A stretch of DNA of 64,000 nt from Halobellus rarus (GCF_024494595.1 NZ_JANHDI010000007.1:124001-188000); one strand, 5' to 3'. Positions 16,087 through 24,512 are shown, counted from the stretch's first letter. Made by a program: numbers and translations. Notes: generated by a model from the sequence alone, not told the origin.

Positions 16087-18627
16087 ATGAGCCAGGGCCC
16101 CGAACTCATCATCACCGAGAAGGACAACGCCGCTCGGCGGATCGCCGACATCCTGAGCGGCGGGTCCGCCGAGGCCGACCGAAAGAACGGCGTGAACGTC
16201 TACAAGTGGGGCGGCAAGCGCTGCATCGGCCTCTCCGGGCACGTCGTCGGCGTCGACTTCCCGCCGGAGTACAACGACTGGCGCGACGTCGAACCGGTCG
16301 AACTCATCGACGCGCCGATCGACAAGCACCCGACGCAGGAGAACATCGTCTCGGCGCTCCGCCTGCTCGCCCGCCGCGCCGGTCGGGTCGTGATCGCGAC
16401 CGACTACGACCGCGAGGGCGAACTCATCGGCAAGGAGGCGTACGAACTCGTCCGCGAGGTCAACGAGGACGTCCCGGTCGACCGCGTGCGGTTCTCCTCG
16501 ATCACCGAAAACGAGGTGACCGAGGCGTTCGCGAACCCCGACGAACTCGACTTCAATCTCGCCGCGGCCGGGGAGACCAGACAGATCATCGACCTCGTGT
16601 GGGGCGCGGCGCTGACGCGGTACCTCTCGCTTTCGGCCCGACAGCTCGGCGACGATTTCATCTCCGTGGGACGGGTCCAGGGACCGACGCTGAAACTGAT
16701 CGTCGACCGCGAGCGCGAGATCGAGGCGTTCGACCCCGAGGACTACTGGGAGCTGTTCGCGGACCTCGAAAAAGCCGCTTCCGAGGACGCGGACGCCGCC
16801 TCCTTCGAGGCGCAGTACTTCTACCTCGACGAGGACGGCAACGAGGCCGAGCGCGTCTGGGACGAGGACGACGCCGAACGCGCCTACGAGACGCTCGAAT
16901 CGTCGTCGACGGCAGATGTCGAATCCGTCCGCCGGCGGACCCGGACGGACGACCCGCCCGCGCCGTTCAACACGACGCAGTTCATCCGCGCCGCGGGATC
17001 GCTCGGCTACTCCGCCCAGCGGGCGATGAGCATCGCCGAGGACCTCTACACCGCCGGGTACGTCACCTACCCGCGGACGGACAACACCGTTTACCCCGAC
17101 GATCTGGAGCCCCGTGACCTGCTGGACGCCTTTTCGGGCACGCGGACGTTCGGCGACGACGCCGACTCGCTGCTCGACCAGGAGGACATCGAGCCGACCG
17201 CGGGCGACGAGGAGACGACCGATCACCCGCCGATCCACCCGACGGGGGAACTCCCGAGCCACTCGGACCTCTCCGAGGACGAGTGGGAGGTGTACGAACT
17301 CGTCGTCCGGCGGTTCTTCGCGACCGTCGCCGAATCGGCCACCTGGGAACACCTCCGCGTGGTCGCGAGCGTCGCCGGCGACGACGAGGACCTTTCCCTG
17401 AAGGCGAACGGCAAACGGCTCGTCGAACCGGGATACCACGCGGTGTACCCCTACTCCAACGCCAGTGAGTCGTTCGTCCCCGACGTCACCGAGGGCGAGG
17501 AACTGGCCGTCACCGACACCAGCCTGGACGCCAAGCAGACCCAGCCCCCGCGACGTTACGGACAGTCGCGGCTCATCGAGACGATGGAGTCGATGGGTAT
17601 CGGCACGAAGGCCACCCGCCACGACGTCATCCAGAAGCTCTACGACCGCGGGTACATCGAGAGCGACCCGCCGCGACCGACCCGCCTCGCCCGCGCGGTC
17701 GTCGAGGCCTCCGAGGAGTTCGCCGAGCGCATCGTGAGCGAGGAGATGACGGCGCAGTTAGAACAGGACATGCAGGCGATCACTCGCGGAGACGCCACCC
17801 TGGAGGAGGTGACAGACGAGTCCCGGGAGATCCTCGAGGAGGTCTTCGAGGGGCTGATGGAATCGGGAGAAGACGTGGGTGAACACCTCCAGAAGTCGCT
17901 GAAGGCCGACAAGACCGTGGGCGAGTGCCCCGAGTGCGGGGGCGATCTCGTGATCAGGAAGAGCCGTCGCGGCTCGTACTTCATCGGCTGTGACGCCTAT
18001 CCGGACTGCACGTACACGCTGCCGCTGCCGTCGACCGGCAAGCCGCTCCTCTTAGAGGAGACCTGCGAGGAGCACGGCCTCGCGCACGTCAAGATGCTCG
18101 CGGGCCGGAAGACGTTCGTCCACGGTTGCCCGCTCTGCAAGGCCGAGGAGGCCGACGAGCAGGAGGACCTCGTGATCGGGCCGTGTCCCGACTGTCACGA
18201 GGAACACGGCGGGGAACTCGCCATCAAGCGCCTCCGGTCCGGCTCGCGGCTCGTCGGCTGTACCCGCTACCCCGACTGCGAGTACTCGCTGCCGCTGCCG
18301 CGCCGCGGCGACATCGAGGTGACAGAGGAGACCTGCGAGGAACACGACCTCCCGGAGCTGCGGATCGTCTACGACGACGAGGATCGCGAGCCGTGGGACC
18401 TGGGCTGCCCGATCTGCAACTACCGCGAGTACCAGGCCGAGCAGAGCGAGAGCGGCTCTGATTTAGAGAGCGTCAGCGGCATCGGCGAGAAGACCGCGGA
18501 GAAACTGAAGGACGCCGGCGTCGAGAACGTCGAGTCACTGAAGGAGGCCGAGCCCGACGCCGTCGCCGATCAGGTCGACGGCGTCGGTCCCGACACCGTC
18601 CGCGAGTGGCAGGCGAAGGCCGACTGA
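16087..18627 (+). CDS. topA: DNA topoisomerase I (type IA)
   Basis: An 846-residue type IA topoisomerase that relaxes negative supercoils by single-strand passage. Seen: a Toprim domain (ELIITEKDNAARRIAD at residues 5-20, ATDYDREGELIGK near residue 105), and the catalytic tyrosine in GYVTYPRTDN near residue 325. Further on are MGIGTKATRHDVI and two C-terminal four-cysteine zinc ribbons (CPECGG...GCDAYPDC and CPDC...GCTRYPDC). A helix-hairpin-helix tail completes the protein (SGIGEKTAEKLKDAG, then VDGVGPDTV). The tail resembles the HhH units used by many archaeal DNA enzymes. The gene stands alone, divergent from the zinc-ribbon gene. Confidence 0.97.
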   Translation: MSQGPELIITEKDNAARRIADILSGGSAEADRKNGVNVYKWGGKRCIGLSGHVVGVDFPPEYNDWRDVEPVELIDAPIDKHPTQENIVSALRLLARRAGRVVIATDYDREGELIGKEAYELVREVNEDVPVDRVRFSSITENEVTEAFANPDELDFNLAAAGETRQIIDLVWGAALTRYLSLSARQLGDDFISVGRVQGPTLKLIVDREREIEAFDPEDYWELFADLEKAASEDADAASFEAQYFYLDEDGNEAERVWDEDDAERAYETLESSSTADVESVRRRTRTDDPPAPFNTTQFIRAAGSLGYSAQRAMSIAEDLYTAGYVTYPRTDNTVYPDDLEPRDLLDAFSGTRTFGDDADSLLDQEDIEPTAGDEETTDHPPIHPTGELPSHSDLSEDEWEVYELVVRRFFATVAESATWEHLRVVASVAGDDEDLSLKANGKRLVEPGYHAVYPYSNASESFVPDVTEGEELAVTDTSLDAKQTQPPRRYGQSRLIETMESMGIGTKATRHDVIQKLYDRGYIESDPPRPTRLARAVVEASEEFAERIVSEEMTAQLEQDMQAITRGDATLEEVTDESREILEEVFEGLMESGEDVGEHLQKSLKADKTVGECPECGGDLVIRKSRRGSYFIGCDAYPDCTYTLPLPSTGKPLLLEETCEEHGLAHVKMLAGRKTFVHGCPLCKAEEADEQEDLVIGPCPDCHEEHGGELAIKRLRSGSRLVGCTRYPDCEYSLPLPRRGDIEVTEETCEEHDLPELRIVYDDEDREPWDLGCPICNYREYQAEQSESGSDLESVSGIGEKTAEKLKDAGVENVESLKEAEPDAVADQVDGVGPDTVREWQAKAD

Positions 18628-18647
18628 CGTCGACCCCGTCTTCGGGC

Positions 18648-19199
18648 TCAGTTACAGGTGACCGAACGCTCGAAAGTCACGGCCACGCCGTCGCCGGACG
18701 CTTCGATCCTGATCGAGGCTCCGCAGGGGGCGGACGAAAACGTGTGTGTCGCGCGCTCGCCGGGAGCCAGCGGCGCGAGATCGGCCGACGCGGTGCCGAC
18801 GGTGATCTCGACCGTCGCGAGTTCTGTCCCCGCCGGGAACTGATTGACCACCGTCACGTCCACGGACGCCGTCTCGTCTCCGTCGTCCCCCTGCGTCTCG
18901 TTCGCCGTCGCGTTTCCGTTATTCTCCGGGGTCTCGTTCGCCGTCGCGTTTCCGTCGTCCCCCTGCGTCTCGTTCACGGTCTCGTTTCCGCCGTCGCGCC
19001 GTGTCACGCTCACGTTCACCGTCGCGTTTCCGTCGCTCTGCACCGTCTTCTCGAAGCCGACGTACGCGTCGCGGTCGTCGGCGACTCCGATGTCGACGCC
19101 TCGTTCGGCCGCCGTCGCACTGAACGCGCCGCTGCTCGTCACGAGCGCTGTCGCGGTGAGGAGGGCGACGACGAGCAATACGTGTCGTCGCCGAATCAT
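18648..19199 (-). CDS. Exported DUF1102-like protein with N-glycosylation sequon repeats
   Basis: A 183-residue secreted protein. Seen: a signal-like N-terminus (RRRHVLLVVALLTATALV), then the sequence GVADDRDAYVGFE near residue 37, which resembles VVGDESAYLGLE in the 20272-20856 protein. A 12-residue-period repeat at residues 75-103 (NATANET, GDDG units) follows, and a cysteine pair lies near the C-terminus. At least eight Asn-X-Thr/Ser sequons occur in residues 55-105. Known: AglB glycosylates such sequons on haloarchaeal surface proteins. Inferred: a heavily glycosylated surface or matrix protein. Its start overlaps the regulator's stop (TGATG), so the two are an operon. The upstream-extended frame runs into the regulator gene and was discarded. 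Confidence 0.75.
   Translation of the reverse strand: MIRRRHVLLVVALLTATALVTSSGAFSATAAERGVDIGVADDRDAYVGFEKTVQSDGNATVNVSVTRRDGGNETVNETQGDDGNATANETPENNGNATANETQGDDGDETASVDVTVVNQFPAGTELATVEITVGTASADLAPLAPGERATHTFSSAPCGASIRIEASGDGVAVTFERSVTCN
18879..18974 (-). repeat. 36-base tandem repeats encoding sequons
   Basis: A 25-base unit is perfectly repeated at 18895-18919 and 18931-18955 (36-base period). A second unit around tcgtccccctgcgtctcgtt recurs at 18882-18901 and 18954-18973. Together they encode the NATANET / GDDG repeats of the exported protein. Confidence 0.85.
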
Positions 19200-19810
19200 C
19201 ACTCCTCGACCTCCGGCGGCCGGTTTCTCGCGCCGAGTCGCATCCGGCAGTAGTTGTCGTAGACGTGCCCCGCCGAAGACACCGACAGCGCCGTCACGAC
19301 GAAGACGCCGTAGTGCAGCGGCGACACCAGCGAAAAGGGGTACAGGCCGGCCCAGATCCCGAGCAGGCAGACGACGCTCACCGCGGAGAGCCCGAGGTAG
19401 TAGACGCCCCACGGGATGTCCCGGCCGGTGAGCGAGTCGACGTAGAAGTTGGCGTCCGAGGCCGCCTCCGTGAGTTCGATGACGCCGCGCTGGGAGTCGT
19501 ACTCGACGAACCCGTACTCGTCCATCTTCGGCAGGTGGAACTGCCGGAGGGCGTTCCGCACCCGCTTTCGCTCCCGGTGGGTGAGCGCGTCGATCTCCTT
19601 TCCGTTCTCCCAACTCGCGACCCAGTCGCTGAGTTCTGAGACCGCGACGGGCTCCCCGTTCCGTCGCTTGAGGTAGTGAATCGCGTAGCGACGACGCTGA
19701 TTGCTGAGCACCTCTAGGACGTCGTCTCTGGTGAAGTTCGGTTCCCGTTTCGACGACAGCTCGGCGTCGCTGTCGACTGTGTTACTGATCTCCGTCTGTG
19801 CCTCAGCCAT
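19199..19810 (-). CDS. Winged-helix membrane-anchored regulator (DUF7344-like)
   Basis: A 203-residue protein. Seen: a winged-helix region at residues 28-115 (VLEVLSNQRRRYAIHYLKRR, then LTHRERKRVRNALRQFHLPK and MDEYGFVEYD), the pattern of haloarchaeal DUF7344 transcription regulators. Two membrane helices follow at about residues 133-178, with a short basic tail. Known: DUF7344 winged helices are abundant in haloarchaea and mostly uncharacterised. Inferred: a membrane-tethered regulator of the exported protein it is coupled to, and possibly of the DUF1102-like gene across the AT-rich island. A TATA-like stretch (gatatacaa, minus strand) lies about 40 bases before the ATG. Confidence 0.8.
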   Translation of the reverse strand: MAEAQTEISNTVDSDAELSSKREPNFTRDDVLEVLSNQRRRYAIHYLKRRNGEPVAVSELSDWVASWENGKEIDALTHRERKRVRNALRQFHLPKMDEYGFVEYDSQRGVIELTEAASDANFYVDSLTGRDIPWGVYYLGLSAVSVVCLLGIWAGLYPFSLVSPLHYGVFVVTALSVSSAGHVYDNYCRMRLGARNRPPEVEE

Positions 19811-20271
19811 ACACCGTCACCCCCACACACATTCCGTCAGTAGAGTCAATTGTATATCACTTTAGTATGGAGACTAGAAACCACGGCAAAGGGACTCTAC
19901 CACCGGTCGATAGATCAGTAACTCATCTGACTTATTATTCGAATGTTTCCGCGGCCATCGTCGAAAAGCGGCCTCTCCCCCGGATTAATTGTGTAGTAAA
20001 TACTGTATTCTGCATTTCACTAACCCGCGCGTTCGGTACACGAGCGTTAAGCCGACGAAAAGTGACTCGGATCTTCGATAAAGGTCCTTTTCTCGTATCC
20101 CATAGAGCCTATTCCGACTCTACAGACACTCTCTCCCGGTTTCGCTGGCGGTATATTCCAAAGAGGGTCCCGCCTTTCTAGTGGAATACGCGCCGCGGAC
20201 GGCGACGACGGATCGGTGCCGGAAGTCGTCGACGCCCGTGAACGGGCGCGTGACAACGAGGTAGCAAACCA
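19811..20271. other. AT-rich non-coding island between divergent surface-protein genes
   Basis: About 460 bases with clearly lower GC than the neighbourhood and no convincing frame; the one open frame (19798-20181) lacks haloarchaeal codon bias. It contains the promoter of the winged-helix gene near 19848-19858, several TTA/TAAT-rich spots, and the inverted repeat at 20154-20188. The next gene starts with a Shine-Dalgarno-like gaggt 10 bases before its ATG. Confidence 0.6.
20154..20188. promoter_or_regulatory. Inverted repeat tattcca...tggaata upstream of the DUF1102-like gene
   Basis: Seven-base arms (20154-20160 and 20182-20188) flank a 21-base spacer, about 85 bases before the ATG at 20272. 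The left arm joins a TATA-like gtatattcc. It could be an operator, or a leader-RNA hairpin. Confidence 0.45.
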
Positions 20272-20856
20272 ATGCAACGACGCAAACTCTTGGTCGGAAT
20301 GGGATCGCTCGTCGCCGGTGGGGCGGCTGCAATGGGTACTGGTGCGTTTGCGAGTGTTGAGGCAACCCGATCTGTTAATGTTAGTGTGGTTGGCGACGAG
20401 AGCGCGTATCTGGGCTTAGAGGATACGTCACCGTACGCGAAATTAAGTGGTAAGCAACTAGTGTTGGACTTCGGTGAGAACAACGATGGCGGTGATGGTA
20501 TTAATGCAGATTCCGTGACGACGTTCGACGGTGTGTTCCGAATGGAAAATAATGGCCCCAATGACTTGGATATAACTATCGACAAATCAGGGTTAGACAA
20601 CCCGGACAGGTGGCATTTTGTTCCCAAAGAAGTCTACGAGGAGTACAGCGGGAGCTACCCCGAGGACAGCTTCTATCCTAGTTGGGATGACTTCGGAGGA
20701 TATGACACTACCAACGCAAGTGGAGGGGGTCTTGATTCGGGAGACTCCACACTAGTTGGTGTGGCCATTGATGCACGAGACAGGACTAATTTGCCGGGTG
20801 GGGAAATCAGGTTTGCCGTCACTGACGAGGATGGCCCCTACGGGAGCCAATCTTAA
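20272..20856 (+). CDS. Exported DUF1102-like surface protein
   Basis: A 194-residue protein. Seen: a Tat-like or SipW-like signal (MQRRKLLVGMGSLVAGGAAA, then GTGAFA), followed by ATRSVNVSVVGDESAYLGLE near residue 35, the shared DUF1102-type start of the mature part, and an acidic remainder rich in Asn, Gly and Asp. Known: DUF1102 proteins resemble TasA/CalY-type secreted matrix proteins in domain start and export signal. Inferred: a surface or fibre protein. Codon use differs from its neighbours (many TTA, AGT, AAT and AAA codons) and the GC is low, which suggests transfer from a lower-GC source. No protease or partner is adjacent. Confidence 0.75.
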   Translation: MQRRKLLVGMGSLVAGGAAAMGTGAFASVEATRSVNVSVVGDESAYLGLEDTSPYAKLSGKQLVLDFGENNDGGDGINADSVTTFDGVFRMENNGPNDLDITIDKSGLDNPDRWHFVPKEVYEEYSGSYPEDSFYPSWDDFGGYDTTNASGGGLDSGDSTLVGVAIDARDRTNLPGGEIRFAVTDEDGPYGSQS

Positions 20857-21138
20857 ACTAGAAAATTAATTAGATATCCTGAGACACGTCCCGATTCGAC
20901 GTGACGGAACTACTGATCTACCGGCGGAAGTTCTCACACCACCGCCGCTCTTTACCCATTTTCGTTTGAGAACCTGGCCACCCCCCAACGTGGAGAGGGA
21001 CGAGATTAACGTGAACCGGGATTGACTGGGAAGGCCAGACAGGTGGTCTCGGGACTGATCTCATAACAAAACTGCATACAATCGGATGCTACGCGTCCTC
21101 GTGTACTGACTGTCGCAATCGTGAACTACTCCATCGAT
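20857..21138. other. Low-GC gap downstream of the DUF1102-like gene
   Basis: No gene is seen. The first 20 bases after the stop (aaactagaaaattaattaga) are AT-rich and contain no obvious hairpin; the remainder is mixed. With 19811-20271 it forms the flanks of the AT-rich island. Confidence 0.5.
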
Positions 21139-22101
21139 TTAGATGGCAATCTCCGTCTCGTGCGCCGCCGTGGCCAGCGCCTCCCTCACCCGCTCGACAC
21201 CCGACAGTTCCGCGGACTCCGCAATATTCTCCATCAGCACCGTCTCCGAGGGGAAGAGGTGATCTCCGAGGATCAGGCCGTGCTCGCGCGCGGTCGACCC
21301 CGTCATCGTCAGATAGACGCCGAGGCCGACGTCGGCGATGGCGGCCTCCTCCTCGCGGTCGTCGTCGGGGTAGGCGAAGGTGACGCCCTCCAGCGGCCGC
21401 GTGCCGAGGACGGCCTCGACGAGGCGCTCGTACCGCGGCGAGATGCACAGTTCGCCCTCGTAGCCGGCAACGAACTCCCGATCGAGGTCCGTGCCGGGCG
21501 GCAGGATCTCCGGTCGGGCCATCAGCGTGTGATACACCGTATCGCCGAGGCCGGAGACGACGCGGACGTCGGTGTTCATCGGATCGATCCGCGCGTTGAC
21601 GTCCGCGAGGGATCCGACGCCCTCCGGTTCGAGTTCGACGACCTCCTCTAAGACGAGGTCCGCGCTGTCGAAGCCAAGAGCGAACTCGTGGGTGCGGAGC
21701 GCGCGGAAGGGCTCCTCGCGGCCGACGAACTGCACCGGCACGCCGTCGATGTCGACCGTGAGGCTGTCGAAGACGATCCGGCGGGGCATCCCCTGTCGGT
21801 CGTCGCGCAGCAGGGTGTACTCCGGTTCGTAGTCGTCGTCGAGGTCCGAATAGGTCGCGAGCCGCTGGTAGACGTCCGCCGCGGGGTCGATCTTCCCCTT
21901 CGTGATCGCCTTCTCGTGGCGGAGCGTCGAGATGACCTCGTCGGCGACGGCTGCGATATCGTCGGCTTCGTCCGCTTCGTCGGCGTGCGGCCGGGAGCCT
22001 GCCGGATGCGAATCGGCGACGTCGGCGACGCGTTCGAGAACGGCTTCGAGCGGTCGGCCCTTGCGCGGGACGGCGACGCGAATCGCCTCCGTCTCAGTCA
22101 T
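21139..22101 (-). CDS. HisG-like (ATP-phosphoribosyltransferase catalytic fold) protein
   Basis: A 320-residue protein. Seen: an N-terminus IRVAVPRKGRPLEAVLE at residues 8-24 like the first strand and loop of HisG (VAVPNKGRL). Near residue 270 is DVGLGVYLTMTGSTAREHGL, matching HisG's T/S-GSTLRxxGL phosphate loop, followed by an ETVLMEN stretch. The middle is not HisG-like: it has KGKIDPAADVYQRLA, an ARIDPMNTDVRVV segment and a low-complexity acidic stretch near residue 40. Known: HisG starts histidine synthesis. Inferred: a divergent paralogue using a ribosyl-phosphate or nucleotide ligand. No his genes are nearby. The ATG at 22101 has a TATA-like ctaaac 24-29 bases upstream, so I prefer it to the GTG at 22113. 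Confidence 0.6.
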   Translation of the reverse strand: MTETEAIRVAVPRKGRPLEAVLERVADVADSHPAGSRPHADEADEADDIAAVADEVISTLRHEKAITKGKIDPAADVYQRLATYSDLDDDYEPEYTLLRDDRQGMPRRIVFDSLTVDIDGVPVQFVGREEPFRALRTHEFALGFDSADLVLEEVVELEPEGVGSLADVNARIDPMNTDVRVVSGLGDTVYHTLMARPEILPPGTDLDREFVAGYEGELCISPRYERLVEAVLGTRPLEGVTFAYPDDDREEEAAIADVGLGVYLTMTGSTAREHGLILGDHLFPSETVLMENIAESAELSGVERVREALATAAHETEIAI

Positions 22102-22230
22102 TGTCGAATCCACGCGGCGGCAGGCTAAACCGGTTCCGCTTCGGTACCGACTCCGGTTCCGAGCGGCCCGGGGGTGGTCGATCGATTCTCGCTGCCGGAC
22201 CGGGGCGGTTTCACCTGCAACGACGGGTTC

Positions 22231-24147
22231 CTACTCGCCCGGACCGAACGCGCTGTTGAGGCGGTCGCGGAACTGCTGGAGTTCCTCGATCTCGCGCTCG
22301 ATCGAACCGATCCGATCGAGTTCGCTCGACAGCGCCGACACCTCCGCGCGGAGGTCGTCGAGTTCGGCTTCGAGCGACTCGCGGGTCTCGACGACGTCGC
22401 CGTCGATCGCCGCGATGTCCTCGCGGACGTCGCCCATCTCCTCGTCGAGTCGGGAGACGTGCGCGCCCGTCTCGTCGATGTCGGAGGCGACGTTCTCGAC
22501 CTCCCCGGCCACGTCGTCGACGTCGGCCGCGACGTCGTCCACGTCGGCGGAGACGTCCCGGACCGCGGAGTCGACACCGTCGACGCGGTCGGTCGTCCGA
22601 TCGAGCCGCTCTTCGATCCCGTCGGCCCGGTCGTGAAGTTCGTCGACGCCGGCCGCGGCGTCCTCGGCGTCCTCGGCGACGTCCGCCAGCTGCCCGGCGA
22701 CCTCGCCGAGGCGCTCGTCGAGGGCGTCGACGTCCGCGTCGACCCCCTCGACCGACCCGCGGATCGCCGCGCGCTCGTCGTCGGCCGCGGCGACCGACGC
22801 CCGCAGGTCGTCGAGTTCCTCGTTGATCTCGGTCAGTTCGGCGTCGAGCCGTTCGACGAGTTCCGCGCCGGTCCCCTCCTCGTCGATGAACTCCGCGATG
22901 GCATCGGCGTAGGCATTGAGATCCTCCATCTGCGCCTGTACGCGCCGGATCCGGACGTCCGCGCTCCGGGGGAGCCCCGCGTCGAGTTCCCCACGGAGGG
23001 TTTCGAGGTCGGATTCGGAGACCTCACCGGCGCGAATCTCCGACGCGAGCGTCGCCGCGAGTCCGCCCTCGGCGGGGGTTGTCGTCCCGTGGGCGGTTTC
23101 GGTCTCCTCCTCAGCGGGCTCGGCTTCCCCTTGGACGGCCTCGGTCACCTCCTCAGCGGCCTGATCGGCAGATGCTCCGGGCGCGTCGACGTGCTCTTCG
23201 ACCGCTCCGTCGTCGACGGCTTCCCCTTCCTCCGCTGCGTCCTCCTCGGCCGCTTCGGCCTCCACTGCGTCTGTCTCCGGCTCCGTGTCGTCGTCGCTCA
23301 CCTCCCCAGCGGAAGGGCCCTCTTCGACGCCGCCTTCGGTTGTGGGGTCGTCTTCGGGACTCACGGCCGTGATTCTGTCGTCGTCGCGCTTCCGCGCCGC
23401 GGGTGGCAGGTCCGTGCCGACTGCTCGCGGACCGGAATCGGCGCTGGCGACGGATGCTTCCGGGTCGTCGGCGACGGGCGTCGGTTCGTCTGCGGATTCG
23501 TCTTCGTCAGTCGGCGGCTCGTCCTCGACGGGTACCGTCCCGTCGGCCGGCGGCTCGTCTTCGACGTGCCCTCCCTCGCTCCCCGGCGATTCGCTCTCTA
23601 CGACGCCCGGTCCGTCGTCCGAAACCGGTGGTTCCGGTTCCGGTTCCGGTTCCGGTTCGACCTCGGACTCGACCGCGAGGCGGCCGTTCCCCTGGAGCGC
23701 GTCTCGGACGAGTTGGCTTCGGTCCGTGCCCAGGATGTCTTCGACGTCCCGAGGCGGCTCCTCGCTCTGTCTCTCTTCGGGCGCGGGCGGTCGTTCGAGG
23801 ATCGGTTCGCCGAGGAACCCTTCCACGTCGGACGCCTGTTCGAGCCGGATCCCGTACACCGTCGTCGTCTCCTCGCCGGGGTCGAGCGTCCGCTCGTACT
23901 CGACGCGGTGGTCCTTGTACGCCGTCCAGTTGTCGCTCTCGTAGTCCGGGTGGAACCCGACGCCCTCCATCGGGAAGTCCTCGGGGATCTGATCCACGAG
24001 GCGGATGTGCACCGGGTCGTCGCTCTCGGCGGAGAGCCGGAACTTGATCGCGGGGACGGGAAACTCGTCCTCGGCGAACGACTTCTCGACGCTCACCTCG
24101 TCGTCTGATACGGATGTCGTCCGGTCGGCGTCGGATTCGTGGCTCAT
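22231..24147 (-). CDS. Acidic protein with beta-domain, linker and long coiled coil
   Basis: A 638-residue protein without a membrane segment. Seen: an N-terminal folded region (residues 28-110: FPVPAIKFRLSAES, VHIRLVDQIPEDFPMEG, then WTAYKDHRVEYERTLDPGEE) that looks like a beta-sandwich. An acidic disordered linker with a Glu-Pro run follows near residue 165, and a C-terminal coiled coil of more than 200 residues (about 420-630) is full of D-V-D-D-V heptads. Known: no function. Inferred: a structural or scaffolding protein, perhaps cytoplasmic. It is divergent from the pilus operon, separated from it by a 52-residue membrane protein, and may belong to that system. Its acidity matches its neighbours. 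Confidence 0.7.
   Translation of the reverse strand: MSHESDADRTTSVSDDEVSVEKSFAEDEFPVPAIKFRLSAESDDPVHIRLVDQIPEDFPMEGVGFHPDYESDNWTAYKDHRVEYERTLDPGEETTTVYGIRLEQASDVEGFLGEPILERPPAPEERQSEEPPRDVEDILGTDRSQLVRDALQGNGRLAVESEVEPEPEPEPEPPVSDDGPGVVESESPGSEGGHVEDEPPADGTVPVEDEPPTDEDESADEPTPVADDPEASVASADSGPRAVGTDLPPAARKRDDDRITAVSPEDDPTTEGGVEEGPSAGEVSDDDTEPETDAVEAEAAEEDAAEEGEAVDDGAVEEHVDAPGASADQAAEEVTEAVQGEAEPAEEETETAHGTTTPAEGGLAATLASEIRAGEVSESDLETLRGELDAGLPRSADVRIRRVQAQMEDLNAYADAIAEFIDEEGTGAELVERLDAELTEINEELDDLRASVAAADDERAAIRGSVEGVDADVDALDERLGEVAGQLADVAEDAEDAAAGVDELHDRADGIEERLDRTTDRVDGVDSAVRDVSADVDDVAADVDDVAGEVENVASDIDETGAHVSRLDEEMGDVREDIAAIDGDVVETRESLEAELDDLRAEVSALSSELDRIGSIEREIEELQQFRDRLNSAFGPGE
23630..23659 (-). 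repeat. Hexanucleotide repeat coding for Glu-Pro
   Basis: The plus-strand unit ggttcc is repeated about five times (23630-23659), giving the Glu-Pro run of the coiled-coil protein. Such runs can change copy number by slippage, always in frame here. Confidence 0.8.
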
Positions 24148-24278
24148 AGACCACCTTACCGAAACTGTTCACATAAATCACCCGGGCAAAATACCGCTCC
24201 TGATAGCGATGTCGACGCGTCGGTTCGGATCTCCGGCGGCGAAAGGTTGAATCGGTTGACAAACGAACCGCCGTGACG

Positions 24279-24437
24279 ATGCCCCGAGACGACGAGCGAC
24301 CCAACAATCCGCTCTCTCCGTACTATCCGTCGGAGGTCCCCGACGTCCCGGGGAACGGTCGAACCTGGTTCGCCGTCTTCCTCGCCGCGATGCTCCTCCT
24401 CGGAGCGGTATACGGGTTCGTCGCGACGGTACTCTGA
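24279..24437 (+). CDS. Small single-helix membrane protein (52 residues)
   Basis: A short but clean frame. Seen: MPRDDERPNNPLSPYYPSE, then a proline-rich joint and one hydrophobic helix (TWFAVFLAAMLLLGAVYGF) at residues 30-48. A GTG at 24273, in frame, is an alternative start. The protein begins cytoplasmic-like and acidic with Pro/Tyr, then crosses the membrane. Codon use is typical of the chromosome. It lies between the coiled-coil gene and the pilus ATPase operon, followed by a T-run. Inferred: an accessory membrane peptide, possibly of the pilus system; no family is recognised with certainty. Confidence 0.6.
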   Translation: MPRDDERPNNPLSPYYPSEVPDVPGNGRTWFAVFLAAMLLLGAVYGFVATVL

Positions 24438-24502
24438 GGCGGACCGTTCTACCCCCGTCGCGACCCGGTCTCACCGGGAGCGAAAGTCACAGTCAGAACA
24501 CA

Positions 24503-24508
24503 TTTTTT
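24503..24508 (+). terminator. T-run after the 52-residue gene
   Basis: Six consecutive T residues lie 65 bases downstream of the small gene's stop. Haloarchaeal terminators are often simple T-runs, but this is a weak candidate. Confidence 0.3.
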
Positions 24509-24512
24509 CAGG

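Noticed and set aside
22231-24147. A CRISPR-like or tandem-array reading of the regular gtcgtcga-type repeats
   Set aside because: The periodicity follows heptads of a coiled coil and codon use of Asp/Val, without conserved repeat-spacer units.
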